From: Janthinobacterium silvisoli
Lineage (GTDB): Bacteria; Pseudomonadota; Gammaproteobacteria; Burkholderiales; Burkholderiaceae_D
Assembly: GCF_014200725.1 (NCBI RefSeq)
Contig: NZ_JACHCL010000001.1
Span: 930,001 to 994,000, forward strand
Direction: 5' to 3'
DNA length: 64,000 nt
In this document: positions 11,318 to 20,089 of the stretch, one piece after another
Layout of the letters: every line of letters begins with the position of its first letter
How positions within the stretch are numbered: position 1 is the first letter of the stretch
Translations under genes and position numbers: made by a program
Notes under the pieces: model-generated
The model's input: only the letters and a program-made list of their open reading frames with translations
Databases searched by the model: none
Told to the model about the DNA's origin: nothing

Positions 11318-11385
11318 AGGGGCACTCTCGCAAGGAAAAAAGCGATTGTACGCCAAGCCGCCCCACCTTGCAGCGCCCTCCCATC

Positions 11386-11994
11386 TTAGGCACCGCCGGT
11401 TTTCGAGGTGCGCGGCAACGGTGTGCCCGGCTTCCATTTCGCCGACAGGGCCTGGCCTTCTTCGACTTGTTCTGGCGTCATCATGCGCAACACGGCAGCA
11501 CGCTGGTCGGCCGCATTCGACGAACCATTGGCAGCCGCCAGATTCCACAACATGTAGGCGATGACGATATCCTGCTGCACGCCACCCATGTGGTAGCGGT
11601 ACATAAAGCCCAGCACCTGCTGTGCCTCGGCATGGTTTTGCTCGGCTGCCTTGCGGAACCAGACCACGGCCTGCTTGTGATCCTGCAAGACGGAGTTGCC
11701 CGTGTAATACATGGCGCCCACCACATACTGCGCATCAGCCTTGCCCTGGTCAGCCGCCTTGCGGTGCCAAAACATGGCTTGCTTGTAATCTTGCGGCAAA
11801 CCACGTCCCATGTAATACATCAAACCCAGCAAATGCTCGGCATCGGGATTGCCCGCCTTGGCCAGCGGCAGGATTTCCTTGTAGGCCAGGCTGTAATTCT
11901 TGTTGTTGTAGGCACTGGCTCCTTCAGCGAAGCCAGCCCGCGCGCTCTGCTGTATCGCGCACAGCAGCAGTAATGCAATGATCAGTTTTTTCAT
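11386..11994 (-). CDS. Exported Sel1-repeat protein
   Basis: A 202-residue protein with a signal peptide (MKKLIIALLLLCAIQQSARA, predicted cut after residue 20) and three Sel1-like/TPR repeats, recognisable as AEHLLGLMYYMGRGLPQDYK, AQYVVGAMYYTGNSVLQDHK and AQQVLGFMYRYHMGGVQQD. Such solenoids mediate periplasmic protein-protein contacts; the partner is unknown. The ATG at 11994 is chosen because the signal peptide starts there. It lies 56 bases downstream of the next minus-strand gene, possibly co-transcribed. Confidence 0.85.
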   Translation of the reverse strand: MKKLIIALLLLCAIQQSARAGFAEGASAYNNKNYSLAYKEILPLAKAGNPDAEHLLGLMYYMGRGLPQDYKQAMFWHRKAADQGKADAQYVVGAMYYTGNSVLQDHKQAVVWFRKAAEQNHAEAQQVLGFMYRYHMGGVQQDIVIAYMLWNLAAANGSSNAADQRAAVLRMMTPEQVEEGQALSAKWKPGTPLPRTSKTGGA

Positions 11995-12050
11995 CGGAGT
12001 GGGGAATGGTCTGACTACTTTTTTATTATCCTGACGAACACAGGACACCC

Positions 12051-12812
12051 TTACTTCCAGCTAACTTTACCCAGGCCATCAACACTGGCATCGCGATTAG
12101 CAGGCTTGCCGTAGACCACCACCGAACCGAGTCCACTCAGGTTCAGCTTGGCGCTCGCCGAGGCATTCACGGTGGCGTTGCCCAGGCCGCTCAAATCGAG
12201 GTTGACAGATTCAGCCTGAAATTGCTGCGCATTCAGGCTACCCAAACCACCAAGGCTCGCTTTGAGCAACTTGCCACGCCCACCCAGCACCACCGAACCG
12301 GCCCCCTCCAGATCGAGATCGGCGCGCTCGCTATTGCCCACCCAGAGCTGCATGCTGCCCACGCCGCCCAGGCTGGCTTTGAGCTTGCGATACTCGCCCA
12401 CCATCTTGATGCTGCCCGCCCCTTCCAGCGACAGGACGATCTCGTCGCCCGTGAAACCGGTAATATCGGTGGTCCCCATGCCTTCCGAACTGAGTTCGCG
12501 CAAGTTCGGCAAGACCAGTTCGGCACGCACGGAAGAAGGGTTGATCTTGAAGCCGCGGATTTCCGTTTCTATATGCAGGGTATCGCCGCTTTGCGCCGTA
12601 CTGACATCGGCAATATAACGCTTGTCGGCCGTGATGCTCAAGGAAGGCACGTTGCCCTGGCGGATGCGCAGCTCCATCACGCCGTCGAGCTTGACCCGCA
12701 CCACACGGGCGTCGATGGGGCGCATTTCCAGCAAGCGGGTTTCAGCACCCGCACTGCGCAGCAAGCCAAAGGCCGCCAGGAACAGCAGTGCCAGCTGGAG
12801 TATTTTTTTCAT
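12051..12812 (-). CDS. DUF2807 (GIN-domain) putative auto-transporter adhesin-like protein
   Basis: A 253-residue exported protein with signal peptide MKKILQLALLFLAAFGLLRSAGA. The mature part is a run of short beta-strand repeats of the type LEGAGSIKM, LGGVGSMQL, LEGAGSVVL, LGGLGSLNA and LSGLGNATV, which is the right-handed beta-helix pattern of the GIN domain (DUF2807). Function is unknown; members are periplasmic or surface proteins. A GGAAG Shine-Dalgarno precedes the ATG. It is upstream of, and probably co-transcribed with, the Sel1-repeat gene. Confidence 0.85.
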   Translation of the reverse strand: MKKILQLALLFLAAFGLLRSAGAETRLLEMRPIDARVVRVKLDGVMELRIRQGNVPSLSITADKRYIADVSTAQSGDTLHIETEIRGFKINPSSVRAELVLPNLRELSSEGMGTTDITGFTGDEIVLSLEGAGSIKMVGEYRKLKASLGGVGSMQLWVGNSERADLDLEGAGSVVLGGRGKLLKASLGGLGSLNAQQFQAESVNLDLSGLGNATVNASASAKLNLSGLGSVVVYGKPANRDASVDGLGKVSWK

Positions 12813-12899
12813 ATGACTTCCTTGGTATTTGTTTTATTCGGGCCATCGCATAGCCATTCATCGGCTACTGTAGCAGCGCCTAATCTTGCCAGCAATAAA

Positions 12900-13106
12900 T
12901 TATGCAAAGCGGGCTTTTTCGGCAGCGCTCAGGCGCTTGGCCTTGACTACCACCACCTGCATGGCTGCCTTGGCAGAAACAGGGGCAACGTAGCTGGAAT
13001 GGGCCACTTGCAAGGCCGGCGCGGCGGGCGCCATGGCGTAGCAGCTTGCGCTCAGCAGGACTGCGGCGGCAACGACGATGGCTTCCATGTTTTTAGCGAC
13101 GTTCAT
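12900..13106 (-). CDS. Small exported protein, unknown function
   Basis: A 68-residue protein with an N-terminal hydrophobic segment (about residues 8-26, ending SASCYAMA), consistent with a signal peptide, followed by an Ala/Val-rich stretch and a basic C-terminus. A strong GAGGAG Shine-Dalgarno lies six bases upstream of the ATG, which supports it as a real gene. No domain is recognised. It is separated from the DUF2807 gene by 87 bases. Confidence 0.6.
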   Translation of the reverse strand: MNVAKNMEAIVVAAAVLLSASCYAMAPAAPALQVAHSSYVAPVSAKAAMQVVVVKAKRLSAAEKARFA

Positions 13107-13310
13107 CTTGATCTCCTCGGGTGGCTGTCAGTGGGTGCGCAATGTGTTGCGCGATGTGATCACTATAGACATGGCGCTCACTACAGGCACGCCGATTGCG
13201 ATGAACTGCAATTTCAGCACCCCAGCCTACCAAAATCGGGGATAGGCGTGCATCCATCGCCCGGCAATGGCCATGTTGTACCATTGCTGGCACAACAGAA
13301 CAGGAGTGAC

Positions 13311-14372
13311 ATGGCAAGCTTTTCCAATAAACGCGTGGTGGTCATCGGCGCAGGCATCGTGGGCGCGTCGCTGGCCTATCACCTGGCCAGCCAGGGCGCG
13401 CAAGTCATCGTGCTCGAAGCGGAAGGAATCGCCTCCGGCGTGACGGGCACCTCCTTCGCATGGCTCAACACCGCCCATGACGCAGCCGATCCCGTCGCCC
13501 ACCTGCGCAGCGCAGCCATCGCGGAATACCACCGGCTTCAAACAGAATTGCCTGCCTTGCAAATACGCTGGAACGGCGCCCTGTCATATGGCGCCGAGGC
13601 GGGCAGCATGCCGCCAGGCACACTGGTCTCGCGCGAACAGATACGCACGCTGGAGCCGAACCTCAAGCATCCTCCCGAACAGGCCTTGCATGCCGCTGCA
13701 GAAGGCGCGCTCGATGCGGTGGCGGCAACGCATGCCCTGCTCGCTGGCGCGCAGGCGCATGGCGCACAAGTATTCACCCACACCCCTGTGGTGGACTTCC
13801 TGCTCGCGGGAACGACAGTGATGGGCGTCGAGACGGCGACAGGCATTATCGAAGCCGACATGGTGGTGCTGGCGGCAGGTACCGGCACGGCCAGACTGGC
13901 CGCCATGCTCAATGCGCCACTGCCCATCACCGCCTCCCCTGCCATCTTTATCCGCTACAAGACAGCAAATGATCTGGTAAAAGGCATACTCTCCAGCCCG
14001 CAGATGGAAGTGCGGCAAGGCGCGGATGGCTGTTTGCTGGCGGCGGAAGACTATCTGGACGACACGCCAGACAATCAGCCCGCTGCCATCGCTTTACGCA
14101 CCGCCGAAGCGATCCAGGACGAACTGCATGGCGTGACGTCGATAGTGACGGAATTTGCCTGCGTGGGATGGCGGCCCATGCCTGCCGATGGCGTTCCCAT
14201 CGTCGGCTACCTCCCCAACATCAGCGGCGCGTATGTATGCGCCATGCATCCCGGCGTGATCCTGGCGGCAGTCGTAGGCCGATTGGCAAGCGAAGAGATG
14301 ATTACCGGCAAGCCATCGCTGGAACTGGCACCATGCCGGCCAGATCGATTCCTTAGCACCACATCTGCCTGA
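13311..14372 (+). CDS. FAD-dependent oxidoreductase (DAO/glycine oxidase-like family)
   Basis: A 353-residue flavoprotein of the D-amino-acid oxidase/DadA fold. The N-terminal dinucleotide loop is VVVIGAGIVGASLAYHLASQ, followed by the adenine-ribose acid in VIVLEAEG. A second FAD motif occurs at MVVLAAGTGT, and the C-terminal block WRPMPADGVPIVGYLPN is typical of DAO-family enzymes. The substrate, probably an amine or amino acid, is not determinable. The ATG at 13311 follows an AGGAG ribosome-binding site. It converges on pnp, with a shared terminator between them. Confidence 0.85.
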   Translation: MASFSNKRVVVIGAGIVGASLAYHLASQGAQVIVLEAEGIASGVTGTSFAWLNTAHDAADPVAHLRSAAIAEYHRLQTELPALQIRWNGALSYGAEAGSMPPGTLVSREQIRTLEPNLKHPPEQALHAAAEGALDAVAATHALLAGAQAHGAQVFTHTPVVDFLLAGTTVMGVETATGIIEADMVVLAAGTGTARLAAMLNAPLPITASPAIFIRYKTANDLVKGILSSPQMEVRQGADGCLLAAEDYLDDTPDNQPAAIALRTAEAIQDELHGVTSIVTEFACVGWRPMPADGVPIVGYLPNISGAYVCAMHPGVILAAVVGRLASEEMITGKPSLELAPCRPDRFLSTTSA

Positions 14373-14375
14373 TAT

Positions 14376-14416
14376 AAAAAAACCGCCAGGGCTTGCGCGC
14401 TGGCGGTTTTGATTTT
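14376..14416. terminator. Bidirectional rho-independent terminator
   Basis: A 9-bp stem AACCGCCAG/CTGGCGGTT is flanked by an A-run on the left and T-rich sequence on the right. It lies between the stop codons of the FAD oxidoreductase (+) and pnp (-), so it can terminate both. Confidence 0.9.
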
Positions 14417-14445
14417 CAAGCGGCCAAGGCCGCCATCAAGCGAAC

Positions 14446-16563
14446 TTAAGCGGCTGGCGCTTCGTTGCCTTCAGCTGCTTTCATCGACAGCTTCAGACGG
14501 CCGCGGTCGTCCGTTTCCAGTACTTTCACGCGGACCAGCTGGCCTTCTTTCAGGTAGTCGGCCACGGCGTTGACGCGCTCGTTGGCGATCTGGCTGATGT
14601 GCAGCAAGCCGTCCTTGCCTGGCATGACTTGCACGATGGCGCCGAAGTCCAGCAGTTTCAGCACGGTGCCTTCGTAGGTCTTGCCCACTTCGACCGATGC
14701 GGTCAGCTCTTCGATGCGGCGCTTGGCTTCCTGGCCGGCAGCAGCATCGACGGAAGCGATGGTGACCACGCCTTCGTCGCTGATGTCGATCTGGGTGCCG
14801 GTTTCTTCGGTCAGCGCGCGGATCACGGCGCCGCCCTTGCCGATCACGTCACGGATTTTTTCCGGGTTGATCTTGATGGTGATCAGACGCGGGGCGAAGT
14901 CGGACAGTTCGGTTTTGACGGTAGGCATGGCTTTTTGCATTTCGCCCAGGATGTGCTCGCGGCCTTCCTTGGCTTGCGCCAGCGCCACTTGCATGATTTC
15001 CTTGGTGATGCCCATGATCTTGATGTCCATCTGCAGCGCGGTGATACCGTTGCGGGTACCGGCTACCTTGAAGTCCATGTCGCCCAGGTGATCTTCGTCG
15101 CCCAGGATGTCGGACAGCACGGCGAACTTGCCGCCTTCCTTGATCAGGCCCATGGCGATACCGGCCACGTGCTCTTTCATCGGCACGCCAGCGTCCATCA
15201 GTGCCAGGCAGCCGCCGCACACCGACGCCATCGACGAAGAACCGTTCGACTCGGTGATTTCCGATACCAGGCGTACCGAGTAGCTGAAATCTTCTTCTGC
15301 TGGCAGGGCGGCGATCAGCGCGCGCTTGGCCAGGCGGCCATGGCCGATTTCGCGGCGTTTTGGCGTGCCGACACGGCCTGTTTCGCCAGTGGCGAATGGA
15401 GGCATGTTGTAGTGCAGCATGAACGAGTCGGTGAACTCACCCATCAGCGCATCGATCTTCTGGCTGTCACGGGCAGTGCCCAGGGTCGCCACGACCAGCG
15501 CTTGCGTTTCGCCGCGCGTGAACAGGGCCGAACCGTGGGTGCGTGGCAGCACGCTGGTGCGGATCGAGATAGGACGCACGGTGCGCGTATCGCGGCCGTC
15601 GATGCGTGGCTCGCCGTCCAGGATTTGCGTACGGACGATTTTCGCTTCGATGTCGAACAGGATGTTGTTCACTTCAGCGCTATCGATCGCCGCGCCGCCG
15701 TTGGCAGCCACTTCAGCCGTCAGGTCAGCGATCACTTCCGAGGTGGCTGCTTTCAGCTTGGCCGTACGCTCTTGCTTGTCTTTGGTTTGATACGCATCAT
15801 TGATTTTCGCGTTGGCGAAATGCGCGACGCGGGCGATCAATGCTTCGTTTTTCGGCGCAGGCGCCCATTCCACTTCCGGCTTGCCGCCGTCACGCACCAG
15901 ATCGTGAATCGCATCGATCACCACTTTCATCTGGTCGTGGCCGAATACGACTGCGCCCAGCATGATTTCTTCGGACAGTTGCTGCGCTTCCGATTCCACC
16001 ATCAGCACGGCGGTTTCGGTACCGGCAACGACCAGGTCCATTTGCGAGGTTTTCAGTTGCTGAACGGTTGGGTTCAGGATGTACTGGCCATTGGCGTAAC
16101 CCACGCGCGCGGCGCCGATAGGACCGTTGAATGGCACGCCCGATACGCACAGGGCAGCCGAAGCGCCGATCATGGCGGCGATGTCCGGATCGATTTCAGG
16201 GTTGACCGACAGCACGTGAATGATCACTTGCACTTCATTCAGGTAGCCTTCCGGGAACAGCGGACGGATAGGACGGTCGATCAGACGGGATGTCAGTGTT
16301 TCTTTTTCGGAAGGACGACCTTCACGTTTGAAAAAACCGCCCGGAATTTTACCGGCAGCATAGGTTTTCTCAACATAATCTACCGTCAAAGGGAAGAAAT
16401 CCTGGCCTGGCTTGGCATCTTTGCGTGCCACTACCGTTGCCAGAACGACGGTATCTTCGATCGACACCAGCACTGCACCGGATGCCTGACGTGCGATTTC
16501 GCCCGTTTCCAGCGTCACTTGATGTTGGCCGTATTGGAAGGTTTTCGTAACTTTATTAAACAT
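14446..16563 (-). CDS. pnp: Polyribonucleotide nucleotidyltransferase (PNPase)
   Basis: A 705-residue 3'-5' phosphorolytic exoribonuclease and degradosome component. Domain order is intact: RNase PH-like domain 1 (about 12-140), the alpha-helical linker, RNase PH-like domain 2 (about 320-460, with the [12 protein letters not shown] and TRGETQALV type blocks of the family), a KH domain (about 555-612, [17 protein letters not shown]) and an S1 domain (about 622-692, [20 protein letters not shown]). Length matches the family (about 700). It follows rpsO, the conserved pairing in which pnp is autoregulated through its leader. Confidence 0.98.
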   Translation of the reverse strand: MFNKVTKTFQYGQHQVTLETGEIARQASGAVLVSIEDTVVLATVVARKDAKPGQDFFPLTVDYVEKTYAAGKIPGGFFKREGRPSEKETLTSRLIDRPIRPLFPEGYLNEVQVIIHVLSVNPEIDPDIAAMIGASAALCVSGVPFNGPIGAARVGYANGQYILNPTVQQLKTSQMDLVVAGTETAVLMVESEAQQLSEEIMLGAVVFGHDQMKVVIDAIHDLVRDGGKPEVEWAPAPKNEALIARVAHFANAKINDAYQTKDKQERTAKLKAATSEVIADLTAEVAANGGAAIDSAEVNNILFDIEAKIVRTQILDGEPRIDGRDTRTVRPISIRTSVLPRTHGSALFTRGETQALVVATLGTARDSQKIDALMGEFTDSFMLHYNMPPFATGETGRVGTPKRREIGHGRLAKRALIAALPAEEDFSYSVRLVSEITESNGSSSMASVCGGCLALMDAGVPMKEHVAGIAMGLIKEGGKFAVLSDILGDEDHLGDMDFKVAGTRNGITALQMDIKIMGITKEIMQVALAQAKEGREHILGEMQKAMPTVKTELSDFAPRLITIKINPEKIRDVIGKGGAVIRALTEETGTQIDISDEGVVTIASVDAAAGQEAKRRIEELTASVEVGKTYEGTVLKLLDFGAIVQVMPGKDGLLHISQIANERVNAVADYLKEGQLVRVKVLETDDRGRLKLSMKAAEGNEAPAA

Positions 16564-16742
16564 GGGGTATCCCTTTTCTATTTGCCGACAGATTTTCAGG
16601 GGCTGTCGTTCACCTCACCACAGGCGGCATGCAGATCGTTACTACCGATCATTGCCACCTTTACTACACTACTTTACTTTTCAAACATGCTATTCCACCG
16701 CGAATACTTTACTCAGTGAAACGAATTCGGAATTTCAAATGA

Positions 16743-16779
16743 CAAAATGCCCGCGTCAGCGAACTGGCGCAGGCATTTC
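16743..16779 (-). terminator. Hairpin between rpsO and pnp
   Basis: On the minus strand AAATGCCTGCGCCAG-TTCG-CTGACGCGGGCATTT forms a long stem capped by a stable TTCG tetraloop, followed by a T-rich run. It sits 25 bases after the rpsO stop and may act as terminator or attenuator, and as the RNase III/PNPase control region known for this operon in other bacteria. Confidence 0.8.
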
Positions 16780-16803
16780 TGTATAAACCTTGTGCGGCAA
16801 AAA

Positions 16804-17073
16804 TTACTTGCGCAGACCAAGTTTAGCGATCAGGTCGCGATAACGGGTAGCGTCTTTAGCCTTCAGGTAGGACAACAGGCTCTTACGACGGTTGACCATC
16901 ATGATCAGGCCGCGGCGGGAGTGGTGGTCTTTCGAGTGGGCTTTGAAGTGGCCGTTCAGTTCGTTGATACGAGCGGTCAGCAGTGCAACTTGCACTTCAG
17001 GGGAGCCGGTGTCGTTTTGACCACGTGCGTTGTCCGCGATGATAGCGGCTTTGTTGATGTTTTCTACTGTCAT
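16804..17073 (-). CDS. rpsO: 30S ribosomal protein S15
   Basis: An 89-residue protein that binds 16S rRNA and helps assemble the small subunit platform. The sequence shows the S15 signature regions [40 protein letters not shown] and the C-terminal [11 protein letters not shown]. The start is placed at 17073, which gives the normal 89-residue length; a longer in-frame start exists at 17118. pnp follows downstream as in most proteobacteria. Confidence 0.98.
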   Translation of the reverse strand: MTVENINKAAIIADNARGQNDTGSPEVQVALLTARINELNGHFKAHSKDHHSRRGLIMMVNRRKSLLSYLKAKDATRYRDLIAKLGLRK

Positions 17074-17259
17074 GATAAACCTTTCACATGCGGTGCGCAG
17101 AGTCTTCACCCTATACACCGTGAACTACATTAAAAGAAATTCTGGTCAAAACTAAAAACCAGACGCGCAAGTATATCGGAAAAATGCCCTTCTGTATCCT
17201 GCCGTGCAGGCTTTTATCAGCGCATGATAGGATTTCGCCGTCTTTTAAGGAATCCAACC

Positions 17260-17751
17260 ATGAAAACAATACTCAAATTAACAACAGTTGCCATCACTGT
17301 TATGCTGAGCGCCTGCGCCAGCTGGCGCACACCGCCGCCACAGCCGGGTGACACGCGCGCAGCCGTGGAAGCACGCCTGGGCCAGCCAAGCAATATCTAC
17401 CAGCTGGCTACCGGCCCCGAACTGGAATACGCCAACGGTCCCTGGGGCCAGACCACCTTCATGGCCCGCTTCGGCCTTGATGACCGCCTGCTCTCGTATG
17501 AGCAGGTGCTCGATGCACCGGCTTTCGGACGGATCAAGATAGGCGTCACCACCCAGCAGGAGGTGCTGCATCTGCTGGGCCGGCCAACGGAAAAATCGTA
17601 TCTGGCGCTCAGCAAGCTGCATGTCTGGTCTTACCGCTACAAGGAGTCAGGCGTATGGGATTCCATGATGCACGTGCACTTTGACGACGCAGGCATCGTG
17701 CGCATGATGCTCAATGGCCCCGACCCGGACAAGGAACTCAAGCGCTTTTAA
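17260..17751 (+). CDS. Small outer-membrane lipoprotein (SmpA/OmlA-like architecture)
   Basis: A 163-residue lipoprotein with a lipobox LSAC at residues 16-19 after a hydrophobic signal. The mature part carries two copies of a BamE/SmpA-like pattern, PGDTRAAVEARLGQPSNIYQ and IGVTTQQEVLHLLGRPTEKS, in which a turn after a small-residue motif leads into a helix and GxP. It ends with a beta-rich WSYRYKESGVWDSMMHVHFDD. The ATG at 17260 sits nine bases after AAGG. Function beyond an envelope role is unknown. A terminator follows directly. Confidence 0.75.
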   Translation: MKTILKLTTVAITVMLSACASWRTPPPQPGDTRAAVEARLGQPSNIYQLATGPELEYANGPWGQTTFMARFGLDDRLLSYEQVLDAPAFGRIKIGVTTQQEVLHLLGRPTEKSYLALSKLHVWSYRYKESGVWDSMMHVHFDDAGIVRMMLNGPDPDKELKRF

Positions 17752-17767
17752 TTTCTGACCATACTTG

Positions 17768-17799
17768 CTCACATAAAAGGTGACAATGTGTGAGTTTTT
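17768..17799 (+). terminator. Rho-independent terminator
   Basis: An 8-bp stem CTCACATA/TGTGTGAG (one G-T pair) is followed by TTTTT, 16 bases after the stop of the small lipoprotein gene. Confidence 0.75.
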
Positions 17800-17810
17800 A
17801 TGCGGCAATC

Positions 17811-17823
17811 TTGTGTAAAGTCT
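17811..17823 (+). promoter_or_regulatory. 13-bp element TTGTGTAAAGTCT, copy 1
   Basis: The identical 13-mer occurs upstream of both tandem lipoprotein genes, here 61 bases before the first ATG. It may be a promoter element or operator; no matching -10 hexamer at ideal spacing was clear. Confidence 0.45.
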
Positions 17824-17884
17824 GGCAATTAAAAAAATGACCATGTTCGTATCGGTCGCATAATCAATTGCCCCAAGGACCCTG

Positions 17885-19921
17885 ATGCCGCATTTTCCGG
17901 AAATAGCCACCCTGCACGGCCGTCTTGGCCGCCACCTGCTTCCCATCTCAGCTGTACTGATGCTGGCCGCCTGCGGTGGCGGCGGTGGTGGCGCGGCCAC
18001 GCCGCCCACCGCGCCAACGCCACCCACAAGCAGCGCCGACACGCCATTGCTGTTAAATGCCAGCAATGCCGCCATCGCACCGGTACTGGCATTCGGCACC
18101 GGCGCCACTGCGCTGGCCGCAACGCAAATGGCCATCGACTGGGCAGGACAATTTAACAGCAGTGCCACCCAGTCCAGACGCTGCAGCGGCGGCGGCACGC
18201 AAAGCGCCACATTCAGCGACGCCGATGGCAATGGCAGGGTCAGCGCCGGCGACAGGCTGAGCGTGACCTACGCCGGCTGCTACTCCAAAGAACTCGAAGG
18301 CGTTGTCGACGGCACCATGAGCGTGACGTTTACGGTTCCCAGCGGCGATCAGCAACTGGCGGGCAGCATCAGTTTTGCACCCGGCTTTGGCGACCATACC
18401 AGCATTCCTCACGAAGAGCTCACCGGCAGCCTGCGCTTTGACCATACCAGCGGCGCCGTGTCGAAACTGCTGCGCGTCCATTCCGACACGCAGCCGTTCA
18501 TCATGGTCTTTTCCGATGCCAGCACCATCAAGAAAGAAACCGTCACGGCGCTGGACCTGCAGCATGAGCTGCGCATCGATACCGCACGCGCCACCACCAG
18601 CATGCGCTATCGCCTGGCCAGCGAGCTGCTCGGTGGCAGCCTTGAGGTAAGCACCGCCACGCCATGGCGCTCCTGGTTCGACACCTTGCCCGACGCGGGA
18701 GAATTGCTACTGACGGGAGCAGGCAACGGCAAGGCCAGCTTGCGCGTGCATCCGCAACCCGGATTTGGCCAGTTCAACCTCCTGCTCGGCGACACCGTCC
18801 TCACCAGCACGCCTGCCTCTGGCACCGGCTACCTGTGGAGCAGCGGCGCCTGGCTGGCGCAGAATGCCAGCCTCGACCGATATGACATCAAGTTGGATCA
18901 GTCCAGCGGATTCAAGCTGCTGATCGCACCGGACATGTCCAGGATGGCGCCAGGCGGCGCGCTGACATGGATCTACACGCGCACGCTCGATACGCCGCGT
19001 TTGCACAATGCGCTATTCAGGGGCCATGGAGGCGCTGCGGATATTGCCGCCACCGTCAGTACCAACGGCGCCATGCTGACAGTCAAGCCAGTCACTCAGC
19101 TGCTTGCCGGCGCGACCTATCAGCTCACTTCCGACAATCGCGAAGCTGACCCCATACGCGATACGGCCGGCAACGCCCTGAGGGAGCCTTTCGGCATCGT
19201 GAATGTGACGCAAAGCATCAACGCCAACATCACTACCCGGGGCGCGCCAGCCCTGCTGCTGGGTGCAAGCGCGACATTGACACTCGACGCAGGCAATTCC
19301 TCTGCCGACGGCAAGCCGGTCAGCGCTACGCGCTGGAAGCAGTTATCAGGCCCGGCATTGTTCATGGACAAGCCGGATACAGCACGCGTCACACTAAGCA
19401 GCGCCGCACCGGGCAAGGGCGTGGCCGTCATCGAGCTGGAGACAGGCAACGCCGCCGGCGAAGTGGACCGCCAGCAAATCAGCATCGACGTCTTGACCGA
19501 CAGTTCGCCCACGCTGGTCTACAGCTATCGCAACAGCAAGGGGGAGTTACTGATCGACAGCAATGCCAGCACCTCCGAGCCCAGTTACGTCCGCTACCTT
19601 CCTGACACCAATACGCTCGACATCCGCTCGACCAAAGCACACCTGCGGTTCCTGGTAGGCTTGCCTGCCAACCAGCGCTGGCAAGCAGGTACCTCGCTGA
19701 CCTATGGCGACGACAACCCTGACGGCGTTCAGGGCAGGCTGCTCGGCTATTACATCCTGCATGAATGCTTCAAAGAAAAAGGTAGCTTCACGGTACTCGA
19801 CTTCACACTCGATGCGGCCGGCCAGCCGTCCAGGATCGCAATCGATATCGAAGATGAATGCGCAGGCGTGCGGTCGCCAGTATCGATACGCTACAACAGT
19901 GACTTGCCAGTACGGCCCTGA
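17885..19921 (+). CDS. Large surface lipoprotein with PKD-like domain, paralogue 1
   Basis: A 678-residue predicted lipoprotein: signal sequence, lipobox LAAC with C30, then a GGGGGG and Pro/Thr-rich linker (31-50). The N-terminal half has a FSDADGNGRVSAGDRLSVTY block and a FDTLPDAGELLLTGAG block. An Ig-like strand region (about 370-440) includes LTWIYTRTLD and VTQLLAGATYQLTSDN. A PKD/cadherin-like region (about 460-535) has LDAGNSSADGKPVSATRWKQ. It ends SIRYNSDLPVRP. AAGGA precedes the ATG by six bases. Function is unknown; the layout suggests a cell-surface adhesion or carbohydrate-contact protein. It is a tandem paralogue of the next gene. Confidence 0.75.
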   Translation: MPHFPEIATLHGRLGRHLLPISAVLMLAACGGGGGGAATPPTAPTPPTSSADTPLLLNASNAAIAPVLAFGTGATALAATQMAIDWAGQFNSSATQSRRCSGGGTQSATFSDADGNGRVSAGDRLSVTYAGCYSKELEGVVDGTMSVTFTVPSGDQQLAGSISFAPGFGDHTSIPHEELTGSLRFDHTSGAVSKLLRVHSDTQPFIMVFSDASTIKKETVTALDLQHELRIDTARATTSMRYRLASELLGGSLEVSTATPWRSWFDTLPDAGELLLTGAGNGKASLRVHPQPGFGQFNLLLGDTVLTSTPASGTGYLWSSGAWLAQNASLDRYDIKLDQSSGFKLLIAPDMSRMAPGGALTWIYTRTLDTPRLHNALFRGHGGAADIAATVSTNGAMLTVKPVTQLLAGATYQLTSDNREADPIRDTAGNALREPFGIVNVTQSINANITTRGAPALLLGASATLTLDAGNSSADGKPVSATRWKQLSGPALFMDKPDTARVTLSSAAPGKGVAVIELETGNAAGEVDRQQISIDVLTDSSPTLVYSYRNSKGELLIDSNASTSEPSYVRYLPDTNTLDIRSTKAHLRFLVGLPANQRWQAGTSLTYGDDNPDGVQGRLLGYYILHECFKEKGSFTVLDFTLDAAGQPSRIAIDIEDECAGVRSPVSIRYNSDLPVRP

Positions 19922-20001
19922 AGCGCTGCTGATTTTTTCAACAAAGATGCTGCAGGGCAACATTTACGGTGCTAGAATGCGATAGTTTCCACATGGAAAT
20001 A

Positions 20002-20014
20002 TTGTGTAAAGTCT
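20002..20014 (+). promoter_or_regulatory. 13-bp element TTGTGTAAAGTCT, copy 2
   Basis: Second exact copy of the element at 17811-17823, here 75 bases upstream of the second lipoprotein ATG. Its conservation while the flanks differ argues for a regulatory role or a recent duplication boundary. Confidence 0.45.
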
Positions 20015-20089
20015 ACAAGCAAGAACTGGCCCATCTATAGCAATCAACTAGAAAGAGGCCACACAAATCAACCGTACCGAAAGAAAAAG

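Noticed and set aside
12222..13310. Long N-terminal extension of the FAD oxidoreductase frame
   Set aside because: It lies opposite the DUF2807 gene, lacks any family match, and the ATG at 13311 has a strong ribosome-binding site and the FAD motif at once.
14599..16719. A 706-codon open frame on the plus strand opposite pnp
   Set aside because: Same antisense artefact of codon bias; pnp on the minus strand is fully conserved.
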